64,000 nt of DNA, from assembly GCA_028290285.1 (NCBI GenBank), contig JAQGKD010000008.1:124001-188000 (forward strand), read 5' to 3'. This stretch comes from Hyphomicrobiales bacterium. GTDB taxonomy: Bacteria > Pseudomonadota > Alphaproteobacteria > Rhizobiales > Beijerinckiaceae. Made by a program: the position numbers and the translations under genes. Below the pieces are notes generated by a model. That model saw nothing but the letters and a program-made list of their open reading frames with translations, did not search any database and was not told the origin of the DNA. Positions 1 to 8,071 of the stretch are shown piece after piece (the stretch's first letter is position 1; the number at the start of each line of letters is the position of its first letter).

Positions 1-283
1 CCTGCGTCCATTCGACTCGATGCCGCACGCCGGCGGGAAGCAGCAGCCAGTCGCCGGGTGCGAGCGTGCGCGTCTCGGCCTCGCCCTCAAGCAAAAGCCC
101 CGCGCCGCCCGACAGCAGCAGCACCCATTCCGCCCAGTCCTGCACCAGCCATTCCGGCTCCGGGGTGGACTGGCCGGTGGAGACGATCCGCTCGATCCGG
201 ATGCCGGGTTGGCTCAGGAGCTCGTCGAACCGCTCTTGTTCGGTGCACCCGATATCGGCGAAGAGATTTCCGGCCCGGCTCAT
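1..283 (-). CDS. Cupin-domain protein (C-terminus outside window)
   Basis: The gene starts at ATG 283 and runs off the left edge, leaving about 94 N-terminal residues. The visible part reads like a small single-domain cupin: acidic and Gly-rich strands around WAEWVLLLSGGAGLLLEG followed by LAPGDWLLLPAGVRHRVEW, which matches the second cupin motif (G-D-x-x-x-x-P-x-x-x-x-H). Its start codon overlaps the stop of the upstream MFS gene by one base (TGATG), so the two are translationally coupled. Small cupins of this kind usually bind a metal or small ligand. The substrate cannot be inferred. Confidence 0.75.
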   Translation of the reverse strand, partial: MSRAGNLFADIGCTEQERFDELLSQPGIRIERIVSTGQSTPEPEWLVQDWAEWVLLLSGGAGLLLEGEAETRTLAPGDWLLLPAGVRHRVEWTQ

Positions 284-1689
284 CAGCGCGCATCGCGCGG
301 ACGGCCGACGTTGCCGATTTCAGATCCGGCATCCTTTGGCAGCATCAGGAACACGAGTGTCGAGCCGAGCACCGCGATGGCGATGGTGAAGAAGGCCGGC
401 TGGATGTCGGCGGCGGTCACCACGGTGCCGCCGTGCCAGAGCATGCTCAGATGAATGACGAGAGCCGCGACGCCCACGCCAAAGGTCTGGGCGAGCTGCT
501 GGGCCATGGACGAAAAGCTCGTGGCGCGGCTCATCAGCGACGAAGGCATGTCCGCATATGTGAAGGACTGGACCGCTGTGAACTGCGTCGAGCGCGAGAG
601 GCCTCCGATGAACAGGATGATGATCATCAGGACGAAGGGCGTCGAGATCTGGAACATGCCGCAGGCGAGCAGGTAAAGGCCGGTCAGCGCGGCATTCCCG
701 ATCAGCAGGTTCCGGAACCCGAGAATGCGGAGGACGGGGCGGAAGGCGAAACGGGTGAGCAGCGAACCCACCGCGCCCGCCAGCGTGGTGAGCCCGGCCT
801 CGAATGCCGTGAAGCCGAACCCGAGTTGCAGCAGCAGCGCCAGCAGGAACACCATGGACGTAGTGGTCATGTAGAAGAGCCCGCCGCCGGTGATCGCCGC
901 CCTGAAGGTGGGGATGCGCAGCAGGCTGAAATCGATGATCGGATTGCTGATGCGCCGCGCATGCCAGAGATATATCGCGCCGCACACCGCACCGCCGGCG
1001 AGCAGGCCCACCACGACCGGGACCGGCAGAAGCCCGCGCCCCATGGACTCGAAGCCGAGCACGAGGCTCGCCAGGGAGACCGCTGCCAGCAGGAACCCGG
1101 CTAGATCCAGCGGCGCGACGTCGTCCTCCTTGATCTCCGGGATATGCACCATCACGAGGATGATGCCGAGGATCCCGATCGGCAGGTTGATGAAGAAAAT
1201 CCACGGCCAGGAGAAATAGGTGACGATGAATCCGCCGACCGACGGCCCGAGCAGCGGCGCGAGCGCGCCGGGGATCGTGACGTAGCTCATCGCCTTGACG
1301 AGTTCCGCGCGGGGCACGCTCTTGACCACGATGACGCGGCCCACCGGCGTCATCATGGCCCCGCCAATCCCCTGGAGCACGCGCGACACGACCAGTTCCG
1401 GCAGCGACTGCGCAAGCCCGCAGAGCATGGAACTCAATGTGAAGACTACGATGGCCAGAATATAGATACGCTTGGCGCCGAAGCGGTCGGCCAGCCAGCC
1501 GCTGATCGGCACGAACACCGCCAGCGCCAAGAGATAGCAGGTGATCGCCAGGTTGAGCCGCAACGGATCCTCACGCAGCGAATCTGCCATGGACGGAAGC
1601 GCCGTCGCAATGACCGCGCCATCGAACTGATGCATGAATTGCGCGCAGCCGACGATGAGCGGAATCACGAAGGAATAACGAGCGGACAT
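283..1689 (-). CDS. MFS drug efflux transporter, DHA2 (EmrB/QacA-like)
   Basis: This is a 468-residue inner-membrane proton antiporter of the major facilitator superfamily. The first membrane segments carry FMHQFDGAVIATALPSMA, the DHA2-type motif (D in TM1 followed by ALP), then GWLADRFGAKR, the MFS motif A loop, and RVLQGIGGAMMTPVGR and GPSVGGFI (motif C-like) further on. Length and motifs fit 12-14 TM EmrB-like exporters. ATG 1689 is chosen because the family's N-terminus (MSARYSFVIPLIVG) begins there; the frame stays open upstream but is not membrane-protein-like. The cupin gene follows with a 1-base overlap. No dedicated regulator is adjacent, so the substrate is unknown. Confidence 0.88.
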   Translation of the reverse strand: MSARYSFVIPLIVGCAQFMHQFDGAVIATALPSMADSLREDPLRLNLAITCYLLALAVFVPISGWLADRFGAKRIYILAIVVFTLSSMLCGLAQSLPELVVSRVLQGIGGAMMTPVGRVIVVKSVPRAELVKAMSYVTIPGALAPLLGPSVGGFIVTYFSWPWIFFINLPIGILGIILVMVHIPEIKEDDVAPLDLAGFLLAAVSLASLVLGFESMGRGLLPVPVVVGLLAGGAVCGAIYLWHARRISNPIIDFSLLRIPTFRAAITGGGLFYMTTTSMVFLLALLLQLGFGFTAFEAGLTTLAGAVGSLLTRFAFRPVLRILGFRNLLIGNAALTGLYLLACGMFQISTPFVLMIIILFIGGLSRSTQFTAVQSFTYADMPSSLMSRATSFSSMAQQLAQTFGVGVAALVIHLSMLWHGGTVVTAADIQPAFFTIAIAVLGSTLVFLMLPKDAGSEIGNVGRPRDAR

Positions 1690-2026
1690 ACATGGCCTTG
1701 GCTGGAAACTGCGAAGCTCCTTGCTTGTAGCGCCCGCACCCCTCGAAGGCCAAGTCCGCCGGACGGGGGCTTGGTGTGACAACGGCGCGCGGCGCGTTAT
1801 GAAGCGTGAGCACGGCCAAGCCGAAGTCCTGCCCAGCCCGATGTCCCTGCTCGCCTTCTTGATCTCCATCAGCGCAAATACAGACCGCCGTGGCGCGACG
1901 CCTCGCCAGCTGGTCGGCCTCCGCCCGGCACGTCGCGGCGCTTTACACGGCCAACCAGGGCATCAAGGATCTGCCGTGACGAGACCTCCGCGACCGGTTG
2001 AATCGCGGCCTCAGACAGGAGACCGC
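1690..2026. other. Intergenic region, no gene recognised
   Basis: This is the region between the start of the leftward MFS gene and the start of the rightward hypothetical gene at 2027. It should hold the divergent promoters, but no confident -35/-10 pair or repeat was recognised. Open frames here lack protein-like composition. Confidence 0.4.
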
Positions 2027-2341
2027 ATGGATTTCAGGCCCCCACCCCACGCTTGGATCGCACAGGCGATCGAAGCTGGAAACCTTCGCATCACAATTAT
2101 CCGCGCGGGCGCCGCCGAGACCGAACGGCGCCTGCTCACCTCCGCCGATCTCCTCCTGCCCATCGCGATAGACGAGATGGGCGAGACCATCGTCACGGAT
2201 ATCAGCCTGGAACTGCTGGAATTTCTGGCCTCCGGGGAATCAGAGGCAACCTACGGCTGCCAGGCCTGCAAGACGATTGTGAAATTCGGAACGCCTCTGC
2301 AATTTCGCCAGGCCTTCGATTTGCGCTTCAGGTTCGACTGA
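2027..2341 (+). CDS. Small hypothetical protein
   Basis: This is a 104-residue protein of unknown function. The start at 2027 is supported by an AGGAG-like ribosome site (CAGGAGACCGC) just upstream; the frame is open further upstream but that part is not protein-like. The product is acidic and soluble, with alternating hydrophobic strands (LRITIIRAG, LLLPIAIDEMGETIVTDISLELLEF) and a CQAC pair near residue 80. The two Cys could bind a metal or form a disulphide, but a lone CxxC is weak evidence. I do not recognise the family. Confidence 0.55.
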   Translation: MDFRPPPHAWIAQAIEAGNLRITIIRAGAAETERRLLTSADLLLPIAIDEMGETIVTDISLELLEFLASGESEATYGCQACKTIVKFGTPLQFRQAFDLRFRFD

Positions 2342-2352
2342 CCGGACGTGCA

Positions 2353-2868
2353 TCATTCCCCTGCGGCGCGGGGGCACTCTGTCACGAGATCGGCCAGAGC
2401 GGCTGGTGCCGCCTCGAGGGCAAACACGACGGGACGAAAGCGCCCATCACCGATCGGAACGGACACCTTGAGCCAGGCCCCTTCCAGAACTCGCGCCAGC
2501 AGGGGGCCTGGAGGCGACAGGGTGAGGCTCCGTTCAGCCCCGACATTGCCTCTCGCTTCAACACTGGGCCCTTCGTCTGCCTGCACGAGCACCGTCCTCA
2601 CTCCGGTCGAAGCCTCGAACGGCGTGTCGTTTTTCAAGGGCACCAGCATCACGGACAGCTTTTGGTCGATACAGCGGACAGCGAGGCCGAGCCGAGAGTC
2701 GCTGTCCGACAGGATGGCCGCGACGTCCTTGCGCCCGTCCGGTTTGTCGTAGGTAACTACAGTCCATGGTCCCACGGTCCGTGTGCCCGACGCCAGTGCT
2801 GGCAGAGCCGCCGGAAACAGGACCATCGCAGCGCTGAGACACGCGTGCACAAGATTGCAGGACTTCAT
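2353..2868 (-). CDS. Exported hypothetical protein
   Basis: This is a 171-residue protein with an N-terminal Sec signal peptide (hydrophobic LVHACLSAAMVLFPAALPALA, cleavage expected after ALA near residue 26). The mature part begins GTRTVGPWTVVTYDKPDG and continues with beta-rich segments (LAVRCIDQKLSVMLVP, TVLVQAD). The W-x-V-x-x-Y and single internal Cys pattern faintly recalls periplasmic IalB/VasI-like beta proteins, but I cannot assign a family. It ends 11 bases from the convergent small gene ending at 2341. Likely periplasmic, function unknown. Confidence 0.6.
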   Translation of the reverse strand: MKSCNLVHACLSAAMVLFPAALPALASGTRTVGPWTVVTYDKPDGRKDVAAILSDSDSRLGLAVRCIDQKLSVMLVPLKNDTPFEASTGVRTVLVQADEGPSVEARGNVGAERSLTLSPPGPLLARVLEGAWLKVSVPIGDGRFRPVVFALEAAPAALADLVTECPRAAGE

Positions 2869-2919
2869 TCCGGCCGAGACCCGATTCTGCCGACATCCCC
2901 TCGATGTGGCGCAAGCTCC

Positions 2920-3099
2920 TTAGTACCCGATCAGGCGCAGCACGATCCAGATAATCGCGAAGGTGACGAGGAAGACCAGCAGAACGCCGCCGAGCGCGCG
3001 CGGGCTACGCGGAACGCCCTCGGCGCGGTACGGACCGATGAAAACAAACCCAAGAGCCACGATGAGCCCGACAATCAGCGCGATTTCATTGCGTGGCAC
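2920..3099 (-). CDS. Small two-helix membrane protein
   Basis: This is a 59-residue protein from a GTG start at 3099, chosen because AGAGGGAGA sits at the right distance upstream. The frame is open further upstream, but the extra 38 residues are Arg/Gly-rich and unlikely. It has two hydrophobic helices, EIALIVGLIVALGFVFIG and GGVLLVFLVTFAIIWIVLRLIG, joined by a short basic loop (YRAEGVPRSPRA). Small proteins with this design are common in Hyphomicrobiales and have no assigned function. It lies downstream of the membrane-protein gene at 3188-3721, possibly in the same transcript. Confidence 0.6.
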   Translation of the reverse strand: MPRNEIALIVGLIVALGFVFIGPYRAEGVPRSPRALGGVLLVFLVTFAIIWIVLRLIGY

Positions 3100-3187
3100 G
3101 GCACATCTCCCTCTTTTTGACGCTGCCCCGCGTCGGAGTCGAAACTTGACTGTGGGAGGTTGGTTCCAGGCTTCGCCGGCGCGGCCA

Positions 3188-3721
3188 TCAGTTTCGCCTG
3201 AACCACCCGGCAATCATCCGCGCCCGGTCCCGGGCGGCACGGGCCAGCGCGCGCGCGAGCGTCCACCCAGGGCTTCCACGCAACCAGGTGAGGAACAAAT
3301 CCCGCGCCCGCGTCACGGGGGTCATCAGGGCGCCAAACCAGCCGATCTGCATCAGCTTCTCGCGACCCGCATCGTAGATGCGCTCGACGAACACGAAGCT
3401 TCCCGCATAGGCTCCGACTAGCGTTCCGATGCCGAGCTTGACGTGGCCGGTTCCCAGCCAATACAGCGCGACAATCTTCAAAGGCTCGGCGATCAGGAAG
3501 GGAACGAGCAGCACGACGAGGATCGCATAGGGTGGCAGGCCCGCGACGATGCTCTGCATCCTCTGCAGGAGCCGCAGGCGCGCGAGCGCCCGGAGCAACG
3601 GCCTGAACAGTGGACGTACCGCCTCGTCGAATAGAACGAGCGGCACGACGAGCATGCCGAGCACCACGCGCGCAATCCGCGCGAGCGGCGTGCGCTGCGG
3701 TTCGCGCTCCGGCACGCTCAA
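3188..3721 (-). CDS. Conserved membrane protein of unknown function
   Basis: This is a 177-residue protein with a hydrophobic helix near residues 18-35 (VVLGMLVVPLVLFDEAVRP), a strongly hydrophobic central pair (AILVVLLVPFLIAEPLKIVALYWL and IGTLVGAYAGSFVFVERIYD), and a basic amphipathic C-terminus rich in Arg (RALARAARDRARMIAGWF). The start is uncertain: TTG at 3721 or GTG at 3715, both lacking a close ribosome site, with AGGAGAG about 25-30 bases upstream. It resembles unnamed membrane proteins of alphaproteobacteria. I see no enzymatic motif. Confidence 0.65.
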   Translation of the reverse strand: MSVPEREPQRTPLARIARVVLGMLVVPLVLFDEAVRPLFRPLLRALARLRLLQRMQSIVAGLPPYAILVVLLVPFLIAEPLKIVALYWLGTGHVKLGIGTLVGAYAGSFVFVERIYDAGREKLMQIGWFGALMTPVTRARDLFLTWLRGSPGWTLARALARAARDRARMIAGWFRRN

Positions 3722-3826
3722 ATCGAACCCGGGCTCATATGCACTCCACTCTCCTCAGGTCTGCCGCCATGGTTCACGACGTCACCGGAGATTGACCAAC
3801 GCGCTGAGCCCGGGCCCGTTCAACAC

Positions 3827-4774
3827 CTAGGCAAGATGCCGTGAGATCGCTGCGTCACAGCCGTTCATCTCGGCGGCGAGCTCGCCGAGGCGCGCCCGCA
3901 CGAGTTTTTCGGAGCGCTGCGTGGCCATCTGCCATGCGCAGTGACTGCCGTTCGGGCGGTTTTCACGCCACCAGCGCGCGTCGCGCTGCGGATAGGTCGC
4001 GTCGTCGACCTGCTCCATCTCGGTCGTATATTCGGCGGCGAATCCGTTCGGCTCGACGAAAAAGCTGAAGATGTTGTTGCCCGGACCGGAATGACGCCCG
4101 ACACCCCATTCGAGATCGTAGCCCTTCGAACGCATGCGGCCGGACGCATACATCAGCCCGTCCAGATTGGGCATTTCGAAAGCCATGTGATGAAGGCCGG
4201 GCCCTTCCGCCTTGGCCAGCGCGACGCTGTGATGGTCGTGCGAGCAACGCAGGAAATCGATTCCATCCGTCTCGTCGGAGAGCTTGAACGAGAGGAGATC
4301 GGTATAGAACGAACGCAGCTTCGGATAATCGGCCGCGCGAATGACGACATGCGAAAACTTATTCGGGCGCTTGGCATCGTCGATGCGCTGGGCATGCATT
4401 TCCACGTCGCTGCTGATCTTCTGGATGATTCCATCCGGCGTCCGGAACGAGAATCCATAGCCGCCGCCTGCGAGCGGATCGAGCGTTTCGGGAGAATCGA
4501 TCACGTCGGCGCCAAAACCCAGCGCCCTGTCGTAGAGAGCATCCACGCTCGCCTTGTCCGGCGCTGCAAGGGCGACACTCAGAAGTCCGACCTGCGGCTT
4601 TTCATGCAGCGCCAGCACGTGATGCTCCGTGCCGGTCGCCCGCAAATACGCAGTCGGTCCCATCCGGCCGACTTCTTCAAGACCCCAGCAATCCCGATAG
4701 AAACCGACGCTCTCGTCCCGATCGCGCACGCTCAGAGCGATACCCCTGATTCCGCTGACACCCGGTCCAGCCAT
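3827..4774 (-). CDS. Two-domain VOC protein, type I extradiol dioxygenase-like
   Basis: This 315-residue protein has two vicinal-oxygen-chelate modules (about residues 7-120 and 139-250). The C-terminal module keeps the extradiol metal triad in the expected places: His142 (KFSHVVI), His196 (LHHMAFEM) and Glu248 (GFAAEYT), plus the family signature GRHSGPGNNIFSFF at 227-239. It therefore probably cleaves a catecholic ring next to the hydroxyls using Fe(II). ATG 4774 has a strong GGGGAGGG site upstream. No other aromatic-degradation gene is adjacent, so its substrate is unknown and it stands alone. An upstream extension to 4852 exists but lacks support. Confidence 0.85.
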   Translation of the reverse strand: MAGPGVSGIRGIALSVRDRDESVGFYRDCWGLEEVGRMGPTAYLRATGTEHHVLALHEKPQVGLLSVALAAPDKASVDALYDRALGFGADVIDSPETLDPLAGGGYGFSFRTPDGIIQKISSDVEMHAQRIDDAKRPNKFSHVVIRAADYPKLRSFYTDLLSFKLSDETDGIDFLRCSHDHHSVALAKAEGPGLHHMAFEMPNLDGLMYASGRMRSKGYDLEWGVGRHSGPGNNIFSFFVEPNGFAAEYTTEMEQVDDATYPQRDARWWRENRPNGSHCAWQMATQRSEKLVRARLGELAAEMNGCDAAISRHLA

Positions 4775-4917
4775 TTCGCACCCTCCCCATGACTTTCGTT
4801 TCTGACGAACGCAAGGGGTTGCCTCGACAATCGTCGCTGGAACGAAATTCAAGTGTTTCCGGAAGTTTCACATTGACGCAGCGCAAAAGCGCCATCACTT
4901 CAGGAAGCTAGATCCGC

Positions 4918-5580
4918 TCAAAGATGCTGCTCGAACCATCCCGCGGCGTGATCGATGACCGCTTCCATCGCGCCCGGTTCTGGAAAAAGATGACTGGCCC
5001 CGGGAATGATGACCAGCTGGCTCTGACCACCGATACGCGCAAGCGCCTGCTGGTTGAGTTCGATGACGCCATGATCACTGCCGCCAACGATTAGAAGTGT
5101 CGGGGCTCGGATCTTCTCCAATGCAGCGCCCGCGAGGTCAGGCCGTCCGCCCCGGGACACAACGGCAGCGATGCGATGAGGAAGCTGCGCAGCGGCCACG
5201 AGAGCCGCCGCCGCGCCCGTACTTGCACCGAACAAGCCGATAGCAAGCCTGGTGTTGACAGTCACTTGGTCAAGCCAATTCACGGCGCCGACGAGCCGGT
5301 CGGCCAGCAGCGGAATATCGAATACATTGGCGCGGTCCGCCTCTTCTTCTGGAGTGAGCAGATCGAACAGCAGCGTTGCAAATCGCCTTTGATGAAGCGC
5401 GCTCGCGACTGCCGAATTTCGCGGGCTGAGGCGACTTGAACCGCTGCCATGGGCAAACGCAACCAGGCCACGCGCGTCATTTGGAATGCGAAGGGTTCCA
5501 GCAAGGCCGAGGGGCGGAAGGCGAACTTCTGATTCCACCTCATCGCCCTTTGGCGGTCGTGTTGCGTCAGAAGGATTCAT
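4918..5580 (-). CDS. Alpha/beta hydrolase, dienelactone hydrolase-like
   Basis: This is a 220-residue compact alpha/beta hydrolase. The catalytic triad is visible: Ser120 in the nucleophile elbow FGASTG, Asp169 (VGGSDHGV) and His197 (PGASHLFPE). An oxyanion-region motif VAFAHGSGSSRLSPRN lies at 40-54. ATG 5580 follows AAAGGGGTAGCC; the frame continues upstream but loses family similarity. Relatives of this subgroup are often found beside erythromycin-esterase-family genes and phosphoribosyltransferases. Here the former is present, divergently transcribed from 5975, and the latter is absent. The substrate is unknown; the cytoplasmic location is inferred from the lack of a signal peptide. Confidence 0.82.
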   Translation of the reverse strand: MNPSDATRPPKGDEVESEVRLPPLGLAGTLRIPNDARGLVAFAHGSGSSRLSPRNSAVASALHQRRFATLLFDLLTPEEEADRANVFDIPLLADRLVGAVNWLDQVTVNTRLAIGLFGASTGAAAALVAAAQLPHRIAAVVSRGGRPDLAGAALEKIRAPTLLIVGGSDHGVIELNQQALARIGGQSQLVIIPGASHLFPEPGAMEAVIDHAAGWFEQHL

Positions 5581-5974
5581 GGCTACCCCTTTAACCCTGT
5601 GCAGCCTGGCGGCGGGCTCGGCGCTGATGTCAGTCTGGGAAGCAGGCCGGCATCGCAGCATCTCGTCAATGACGGAGATCAAGGGGCGGTCCTCCCGTCG
5701 GCATAGCATGAAACAGGCGCTGAAAAGGCTGAGCCGTGAAGGTCAAGCACATGCCACGTGAGACGTCGGGCGCACCGGTCCTACAGCGGGAGCGTCGAGG
5801 AGCCTTCCAAGCTGATGGACGATGAGGCGGTCGCGATAGAGACTGAGATTCCTTCCGAGGAGAGTGAGCCGGTCGAGGACAGCGCGCGAAAGGAACAACA
5901 CGACGCCTAGTGAACCGAAGTGGAATGAACCTCTGCACCACGCCGCCGCGACACTTGCAGTGAGGACCAGCGTC
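5581..5974. other. Divergent intergenic region
   Basis: 394 bases separate the divergent hydrolase and erythromycin-esterase-like genes. Short open frames exist on both strands, including a 31-codon acidic one beginning at ATG 5815 on the plus strand, but none has a convincing ribosome site. The two promoters must lie here; I could not define them. Confidence 0.35.
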
Positions 5975-7288
5975 ATGTCACCTCAATTGACGTCTCCAAT
6001 AAGCGAACTCTCCGAGCTGGTGCGCGCAAAGTCGCAACCACTGCCCGAGCTGCATTCAGCCGGCGCTTTCGCATCTCATTTCGACGTCTTCGCTGATGCA
6101 AAGATCGTGCTCCTCGGTGAAGCGACGCATGGGACAGCCGAATTCTACGAATCTCGCGCGGCGATCACCCGTCGGCTGGTTGAACGCCACGGGTTCCGGA
6201 TCCTGGCCATCGAGGGCGACTGGCCAGATGCGGCCGAGCTTGACCGCTACGTCCGTCAACACGGTGTTTGGGGTGAGCGTAGCGCGTTCGTCAACTTCCC
6301 GCGCTGGATGTGGCGCAACAGAGAATTCGCCCGGTTCCTGAAAACAATGCGGCGCTGGGATGACAGCCGTCCCCTGGAAGACCGCTTGGAAATAAGGGGA
6401 CTCGACGTCTATAGCCTCCACCGCTCGCGTGACGAGGTACTGGCCTATCTCGACCGCGTGAGTCCGGAAGAAGCTGCTGCGGCCCGTCGGCGCTATGCCT
6501 GTCTGACGCCGTTCCTGGAAAAACCGCAGGCCTATGGCGCGCATGCGCTGGAGACCGGCCACAGCTGCGAAGATGCTGCTGTGAAGCAATTGGTCGCGTT
6601 GCTTGAGCACCGTCTCGCCTATGTCGCGGAAGACGGTGAAAGATACTTCGATGCCGCACAGAACGCCCGCGTCGTGTGCGGGGCCGAGGCCTATTATCGC
6701 GCCATGTATCGCGACGCCACCGAGAGTTGGAATCTTCGCGACAGTCACATGTTCGAGACGCTGACGCACGTTCTCAAGCGCCGTGGCGAAGGGGCGAAAG
6801 CCATCGTGTGGGCCCACAATTCACATGTCGGCGACGCGCGCGCAACCGCCATGGGCGAGGGCGGAGAATTCAACCTCGGCCAGCTCTGCCGGGCGGAATT
6901 CGGGGACGGGGCCGCGCTCATAGGATTTTCCACCGACCGAGGGTATGTCATGGCGGCCGACGGATGGGGCAAGCCGCCGAACATAAAAGCGATCGTACCT
7001 TCGCGCGGAGACAGCTGGGAGCGCGTGTTCCGGGACGCGGGTCATGGACGGGCCCTGACGAACTGGCGCGCCGATCGGGAGCTGGCCACGGCGTTGTCGA
7101 TACGCCGGCTGGAACGTGCGATCGGCGTCATCTATCGGCCCCAGACCGAGCGTTGGAGCCATTATTTTGACGCGCACCTGTCGAGGCAATTCGATGCCCT
7201 GGTCTGGTTCGCCGAGACATCCCCGGTCAGTCCGCTGGCTGGAGCGCCGCCCGAGGGCACGCCCGACATCTATCCTTTCGGATTGTGA
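5975..7288 (+). CDS. Erythromycin esterase family protein
   Basis: This 437-residue protein belongs to the EreA/EreB-like superfamily. The N-terminal signature LLGEATHGTAEFY carries Glu49 and His52, followed by AIEGDWPDA with Glu80, the equivalents of the catalytic Glu/His residues of EreB and EreC. A second conserved block, IVWAHNSHVGDARATAMG, lies near residues 280-295. ATG 5975 follows GTGAGGACC; the frame is open back to 5864 but that extension is not conserved-looking. Chromosomal members of this family are widespread and most have no shown macrolide activity, so resistance should not be assumed. Confidence 0.87.
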   Translation: MSPQLTSPISELSELVRAKSQPLPELHSAGAFASHFDVFADAKIVLLGEATHGTAEFYESRAAITRRLVERHGFRILAIEGDWPDAAELDRYVRQHGVWGERSAFVNFPRWMWRNREFARFLKTMRRWDDSRPLEDRLEIRGLDVYSLHRSRDEVLAYLDRVSPEEAAAARRRYACLTPFLEKPQAYGAHALETGHSCEDAAVKQLVALLEHRLAYVAEDGERYFDAAQNARVVCGAEAYYRAMYRDATESWNLRDSHMFETLTHVLKRRGEGAKAIVWAHNSHVGDARATAMGEGGEFNLGQLCRAEFGDGAALIGFSTDRGYVMAADGWGKPPNIKAIVPSRGDSWERVFRDAGHGRALTNWRADRELATALSIRRLERAIGVIYRPQTERWSHYFDAHLSRQFDALVWFAETSPVSPLAGAPPEGTPDIYPFGL

Positions 7289-7505
7289 GGCAGGCACTTT
7301 CCGAGCTTCTCGGTCAGGCCTGGCCCGCCCTGTGCGTGGACACTGCGATCCTCGTAAAAAGGCTTAAGCACCGTTGCCGCTCAGTCTGGACTGTCCCGTC
7401 GCGGGGGCGACCAAGAGCTGTCAGGCGGGCGTTTTCATCGACGAGCTGCTTGAGCATCCGACGACGTCGGTGCCGCGCCTGCAGCTCTCAGACCGCGACC
7501 TGCGG

Positions 7506-7979
7506 TCAGGGCGCCACACGCAGGACCATTTCCAACTGTTCCCCCGCCGGCCTGAAACCGTTCGCGAGGAGCACGCCCCGGTGCAGGCCTCCGATATTGG
7601 CTCCCGCCTCCACCATGATGGCGCCCGCGCCCGTGCACGCCGCGAGGGCTTGAATTTCGGCGAGAACCGCGTCTAGAAGCGCTCGGCCTGGAAGGTTCGC
7701 CAGAACGAGGTCCGAAATCCGGATCGACTTGCGGCAGATAAGGTGGCCGGTCAGATTCCAGGAAAACACACCGTGGATGTAGCCACGCTCGTCCTGGATG
7801 GAGGTGACGCCGCCTGTGCCCCGCCGCCCATTTGCCTGGGCACGCACGTAGTCCATCCAGACCCGAAGTTGGATGTTGGGGCACGAGAGCTGCACCAACG
7901 GAAAGGCACGGCTCGCCAACCTCGGATCCAGCGCATGGGCCCGGAACACCGGGACTTCGGCAAGCGAAGGCAACTTCAT
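7506..7979 (-). CDS. GNAT-like hypothetical protein under an FNR/FixK box
   Basis: This is a 157-residue protein of uncertain family. The pattern GYIHGVFSWNLTGHLICRKSIRISDL, then a helix LPGRALLDAVLAEIQALAACTGAGAIMVEA and a C-terminal GVLLANGFRPAGEQLEM, resembles the strand-helix order of GNAT acetyltransferases, including the typical NGF near the end. The acetyl-CoA loop is not canonical. ATG 7979 has no Shine-Dalgarno sequence. A perfect FNR/FixK box (8015-8028) is centred about 42 bases upstream of the ATG, so transcription may start at or beside the start codon. The Fnr-type regulator gene ends at 8072 on the same strand. Confidence 0.65.
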   Translation of the reverse strand: MKLPSLAEVPVFRAHALDPRLASRAFPLVQLSCPNIQLRVWMDYVRAQANGRRGTGGVTSIQDERGYIHGVFSWNLTGHLICRKSIRISDLVLANLPGRALLDAVLAEIQALAACTGAGAIMVEAGANIGGLHRGVLLANGFRPAGEQLEMVLRVAP

Positions 7980-8014
7980 TTGAAAACAATCGGCTAAATC
8001 AACTTTCCATCACA

Positions 8015-8028
8015 TTGACGCAAATCAA
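8015..8028 (-). promoter_or_regulatory. FNR/FixK box
   Basis: The sequence TTGACGCAAATCAA matches the TTGAY-N4-RTCAA consensus of FNR/FixK/Anr regulators exactly. It lies between the Fnr-type regulator gene and the GNAT-like gene. Its centre (8021.5) is 41.5-42.5 bases from the ATG at 7979, the usual class II activation spacing to a transcription start. This suggests oxygen-responsive control of the GNAT-like gene, possibly with a leaderless mRNA. Confidence 0.8.
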
Positions 8029-8071
8029 GACGGGCGTCGGAAGTCCCACGCAAGAATCTTCGTTTCGATCT

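Noticed and set aside
5753..5908. Two short plus-strand frames (24 and 31 codons) upstream of the erythromycin-esterase-like gene.
   Set aside because: No clear ribosome sites and composition expected by chance; not annotated as genes.
5975..7288. Macrolide-resistance gene.
   Set aside because: Only superfamily-level similarity to EreA/EreB is visible; chromosomal homologues mostly lack shown macrolide activity.
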